Shown here: piece by piece, positions 61,169 to 64,000 of the stretch
How positions within the stretch are numbered: the stretch's first letter is position 1
Layout: each line of letters opens with the position of its first letter
From: Brevibacillus choshinensis
GTDB lineage: Bacteria; Bacillota; Bacilli; Brevibacillales; Brevibacillaceae
Length of the DNA: 64,000 bases
NCBI RefSeq assembly: GCF_001420695.1
Contig: NZ_LJJB01000010.1
Location: 186,001 to 250,000, forward strand
Direction: 5' to 3'
The notes under the pieces: generated by a model
Told to the model about the DNA's origin: nothing
The model's input: the letters and a program-made list of their open reading frames with translations, nothing else
Databases searched by the model: none
Translations under genes and position numbers: made by a program

Positions 61169-62119
61169 TTATTCGGGTAGTATTCTCTTTACTTGTTGAT
61201 AGCTTGCCTGCAACTGTTGGTCGACCTCATTGGCTTCCCTCACGTGGCTCGTGAGATCTTCGTCCAAATCGCCCAACAGATAGATGGCTTCGCTCACCTG
61301 CTTGGAAACCCCATCGGCAAATTGCTTTTGATGCTCGATGATCTGCATGACACCAGAGACTTCCCCATTCACTTCATGGAAGGCTTGCACGATTCCCTCC
61401 ATTTTAGAGGAAGCGTCCTGGCTGATGGCCAGTCCGTTTTTAATCGCCGCGCTGCTCTTTTCGCTATTGGCCAACGCGTCTTTCGTTTCTTCCTGAATTT
61501 TTCCGATCAATTCTGCGATCGACTTTGTAGAGTTGGCCGTCATCTCAGCCAGCTTGCGCACTTCGTCTGCCACCACAGCAAATCCTCGTCCCTGCTCCCC
61601 AGCACGGGCTGCTTCGATGGCTGCATTGAGTGCCAAGAGGTTGGTCTGGTTGGCGATATCGCTGATCACCTTGACAATGCTCGTAATTTCTGATGAACGA
61701 TCTTCCAATCGGCTCATGGAACGAGAGGTATTCACCGACTCCTCATCCAACAGGCTCATGACTTCCACGACTTCTGTCATCGCAGATTTACCTGCATCCG
61801 CACGCTCCATAGATTGATGGCAAATGGAGGTCAGGCGCTCTCCGCGAACATGCAATTGATTGGCAGATTCGTCATCGCTCTCGTTGATGTTCTTGATCTT
61901 TCCTACCACGACTTTCATCTGAGACGCCAATTGGGCAATTTTCTCATGCTGGGCATTTACTACGTTGTTTTGGGAAAGGACTGCTCCGATTTGCTCGTAG
62001 ATCGCGAGCAAATCACTCTTCAGCTCTTGCTGATTGTCCGATTCAGCTGGTGTAGCCACAGCTGTTGCCGTTGCTGCTATCTCTTTTTCTGCCAATCCTT
62101 TGTCCTTTTTCCAGAACAT
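61169..62119 (-). CDS. Cytosolic methyl-accepting chemotaxis-type signalling protein
   Basis: A 316-aa all-helical protein without membrane segments or a sensing domain. The MCP signalling hairpin (about 150-215) is intact: [36 protein letters not shown]. The flanking helices (about 30-140 and 220-316) carry Q/E-rich candidate methylation sites. It would couple to CheW/CheA. It is 30 bp downstream of a membrane-protein gene that could be its anchoring or sensing partner. AAAGGAGAG precedes the ATG. Confidence 0.88.
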   Translation of the reverse strand: MFWKKDKGLAEKEIAATATAVATPAESDNQQELKSDLLAIYEQIGAVLSQNNVVNAQHEKIAQLASQMKVVVGKIKNINESDDESANQLHVRGERLTSICHQSMERADAGKSAMTEVVEVMSLLDEESVNTSRSMSRLEDRSSEITSIVKVISDIANQTNLLALNAAIEAARAGEQGRGFAVVADEVRKLAEMTANSTKSIAELIGKIQEETKDALANSEKSSAAIKNGLAISQDASSKMEGIVQAFHEVNGEVSGVMQIIEHQKQFADGVSKQVSEAIYLLGDLDEDLTSHVREANEVDQQLQASYQQVKRILPE

Positions 62120-62149
62120 CTCTCTACTCTCTCCTTTGCCTTGAATCAG

Positions 62150-62902
62150 TTAGTCTTCGCGACGGGAAAACGATCGGGATTCGATGATACCCGGATGTTG
62201 TTTTGCCAACGTCAGCAGGTTTTCCAAAAAGTAATAATGACCCTCCAATAATTCCACGTCTTTCCGCTCAAACTGCTTGACCTGCAAATACTGCTGCATT
62301 TCCAAGGCATAGCGCTCCAGCTTGTTGTGAAAATCATTGGCTCGTAACATTTGTTCCACTTCCGGGTACTCCGTCTTCAATCGATTGATTTCACTGTATA
62401 CTCTGCTTCCTTCCAAAATCGTCTGGTAAGCCACACGTTCCAGCGAAGCACCGGTAGCTGCATCCTGCTCGGCACGCTCTTCGCGCAAAGCAGATAAGTA
62501 CGTGATAAAATGGTAGACAGTTAGGAACAAAGGGCCTAAAAATAAGATGATCCCTGCTTTATAGACATGCTGATTGGACAAGTTGCTGATGAGCAGGAAC
62601 AAGTGAAACAGAATCGCTCCCAGCCATACGTAGATAATGACCTGGTGATTGATCTTCCCGGCCTTTTGTTGGCGCGAAAAGACAAACGTAAGCCCTAGCA
62701 GATAAAAAGCGAGCAAGGTAAAGCTAGCAGAAAACAGTGCCATCTCCATTTCCTGCAGCCAATCTGCGTCGGCTGGAATCTCGATCAAAAATTCAAAAGC
62801 GAGCACCAGCAGTGAGAATAGCAACCCCATGATCCAAAACCGGCTGACTTCTGAGTCGTTCCTCCGCCGGGAGCGGTAGCGTTCCGCACGGGATCCTTTC
62901 AT
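62150..62902 (-). CDS. Four-helix membrane protein with cytoplasmic helical tail
   Basis: A 250-aa protein. A basic N-terminus (residues 1-20) precedes four hydrophobic helices (about 22-42, 50-75, 88-110 and 115-137). A charged, coiled-coil-like tail (about 140-250) follows. I recognise no family. It forms a two-gene operon with the soluble MCP protein (30-bp gap), so it may be the membrane half of a split receptor. GAGGTGAG precedes the ATG. Confidence 0.65.
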   Translation of the reverse strand: MKGSRAERYRSRRRNDSEVSRFWIMGLLFSLLVLAFEFLIEIPADADWLQEMEMALFSASFTLLAFYLLGLTFVFSRQQKAGKINHQVIIYVWLGAILFHLFLLISNLSNQHVYKAGIILFLGPLFLTVYHFITYLSALREERAEQDAATGASLERVAYQTILEGSRVYSEINRLKTEYPEVEQMLRANDFHNKLERYALEMQQYLQVKQFERKDVELLEGHYYFLENLLTLAKQHPGIIESRSFSRRED

Positions 62903-62996
62903 ATGCTCTCACCTCATTTTCTATGATTCGCCATGTTTCTATCTTTTCCTCTCCCAATCGGCCAAATTCTGACAACGGAGGCTTTTATGACACAAC

Positions 62997-64000
62997 TTTT
63001 ACCTTCTGCCTTTACGGAGCGGATGCGCACCCTGCTGCAAGAGGAGTACGAAGCATTTGTTGCCTCGTACGAACAGCCGGTTTTCCATGGCTTGCGCGTC
63101 AATCCGTTGAAAGTTGACCGGGAGCGCTTTTTGAAGCTGTCACCCTTTTCTCTGGAACCAGTAGCCTGGTGTGTAAATGGCTTTCGTTATCCTGAAGGAG
63201 CGCGTCCTGGCAAGCATCCCTACCATTCTGCGGGCTTGTACTACTTGCAGGAGCCGAGTGCCATGTCGGCAGCAGAATGTTTGCAGGCACAGCCCGGCGA
63301 AACCGTCCTGGATCTGTGTGCAGCACCTGGTGGTAAATCCACGCAGCTCGCTGCTGCCCTCCAAGGACGTGGCCTCCTGATCGCCAATGAAATTCATCCT
63401 GTGCGGGCCCGCATCCTGTCGGAAAACCTGGAGCGATGTGGTGTGCCAAACGCCGTCGTGACCAATGAGACGCCAGAGCGATTGATGGACCGCTTTCCCA
63501 AATTTTTTGACCGAATACTCGTCGATGCGCCTTGTTCTGGAGAAGGCATGTTCCGCAAGCTTCCCGAGGCGATCGAAGAATGGTCTCCGGAAAAAGTGAC
63601 CGACTGCCACCTGATGCAGATCGATATCCTCGATGCTGCCGCCGCCATGCTAAAGCCAGGTGGAACGATCGTATATTCCACCTGCACATTTGCTCCGCTG
63701 GAAAATGAACAATCGATGGCGACCTTTCTGGAGCGTCATCCGGAGTTTTCACTGATTCCGCTGCCACATCCGGAGCACTTTGCCCCTGGTCATCCTGAAT
63801 GGGCGACGCCGGCATCGGACGAGCTAGCCCAGACAGCTAGGCTATGGCCACATCTGCTCAACGGTGAAGGCCACTATCTCGCCAAGCTGCAAAAGAGCAT
63901 GGATGTCGAACCAGCAGAAGCCCCGAAAAAACGCAAAGAAAAACGAGGGGCAAAATCATCAGCTCCTGCCGGGCGAAAAGAAGCGATTGCGGCTTGGCGC
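62997..64000 (+). CDS. RsmF/NOL1-NOP2-SUN family RNA m5C methyltransferase (3' end outside window)
   Basis: The 5' 334 codons are visible and the frame is open to the right edge. SAM motif I VLDLCAAPGGKSTQLAAAL (about 104-122), catalytic Cys in DAPCSGEGMF and the second Cys in YSTCTF are the RNA (cytosine-5) methyltransferase signatures. The N-terminal LRVNPLK-type segment and the length suggest RsmF/YebU-like 16S rRNA enzymes with a C-terminal PUA-like domain beyond the window. CGGAGG sits 5 nt before ATG 62997. The C-terminal basic tract KKRKEKRGAK begins a linker. Confidence 0.9.

Noticed and set aside
1-64000. CRISPR array, prophage, IS element, tRNA or rRNA genes
   Set aside because: No regularly spaced repeats, integrase/transposase motifs or RNA-gene signatures were found by reading both strands.

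Overview
The window looks like a chromosomal segment of a mesophilic, spore-forming, low-to-mid GC Firmicute of the Paenibacillaceae, most probably Brevibacillus. The signs are an alpha/beta-type spore protein gene, a YjcZ-like mini-gene, strong AGGAGG ribosome sites, many TTG and GTG starts, Bacillus-type paralogues (LytST, CstA/YbdD, a YusU-like protein, HPPD, GabR/MocR) and lipoprotein binding proteins. The genus is an inference. No phage, integrase, transposase, CRISPR array, tRNA or rRNA was seen.

0-13 kb: an MFS pump end, an OppA-like lipoprotein, an SDR enzyme, then a leftward operon of an ABC-F ATPase and a blasticidin-S-deaminase-like enzyme. The ABC-F gene is preceded by a sigma-A promoter about 350 nt upstream, a 45-codon upstream ORF with its own ribosome site, tandem 19-bp hairpin repeats and an intrinsic terminator. 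This is the layout of a ribosome-controlled antibiotic attenuator. A stalk-domain protein, an AEC transporter and a cystine-type ABC importer with two tandem binding proteins follow.

12-26 kb: nitroreductase, GDSL hydrolase, SagB-like oxidoreductase, LysR, MocR, EamA, POT peptide transporter, a GH15-like hydrolase, an inositol monophosphatase flanked by two copies of an 84-bp repeat, and the ybdD-cstA pair with a candidate cre site.

26-38 kb: a leftward Pel-type exopolysaccharide operon. In transcription order it holds a CheY-like protein, an SDR epimerase fused to a PelD-like c-di-GMP receptor, PelE, a PelA-type deacetylase, PelF, PelG, then CotH kinase, VTC-domain and DUF4956 genes. A secreted DUF4832 protein converges on it. 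A BTAD response regulator lies just upstream.

39-44 kb: spore protein, pyruvyl transferase, and a stretch of decayed genes (glycosyltransferase end, DUF2642-like genes, a tmrB-like pseudogene). Next come an orphan PD-(D/E)XK nuclease, a YusU-like protein, and a non-coding stretch with hairpins and a 203-bp imperfect palindrome.

44-64 kb: pirin, LytST, a second amino-acid ABC importer, a CoA-transferase pair behind a near-perfect sigma-54 promoter with its divergent activator, HPPD, a methyltransferase, a secreted unknown, an M14 peptidase, an aldehyde dehydrogenase behind a c-di-GMP-I riboswitch with terminator, an MCP signalling protein with a membrane partner, and the start of an RsmF-like methyltransferase. 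Cyclic-di-GMP is a recurring theme (PelD receptor and riboswitch).
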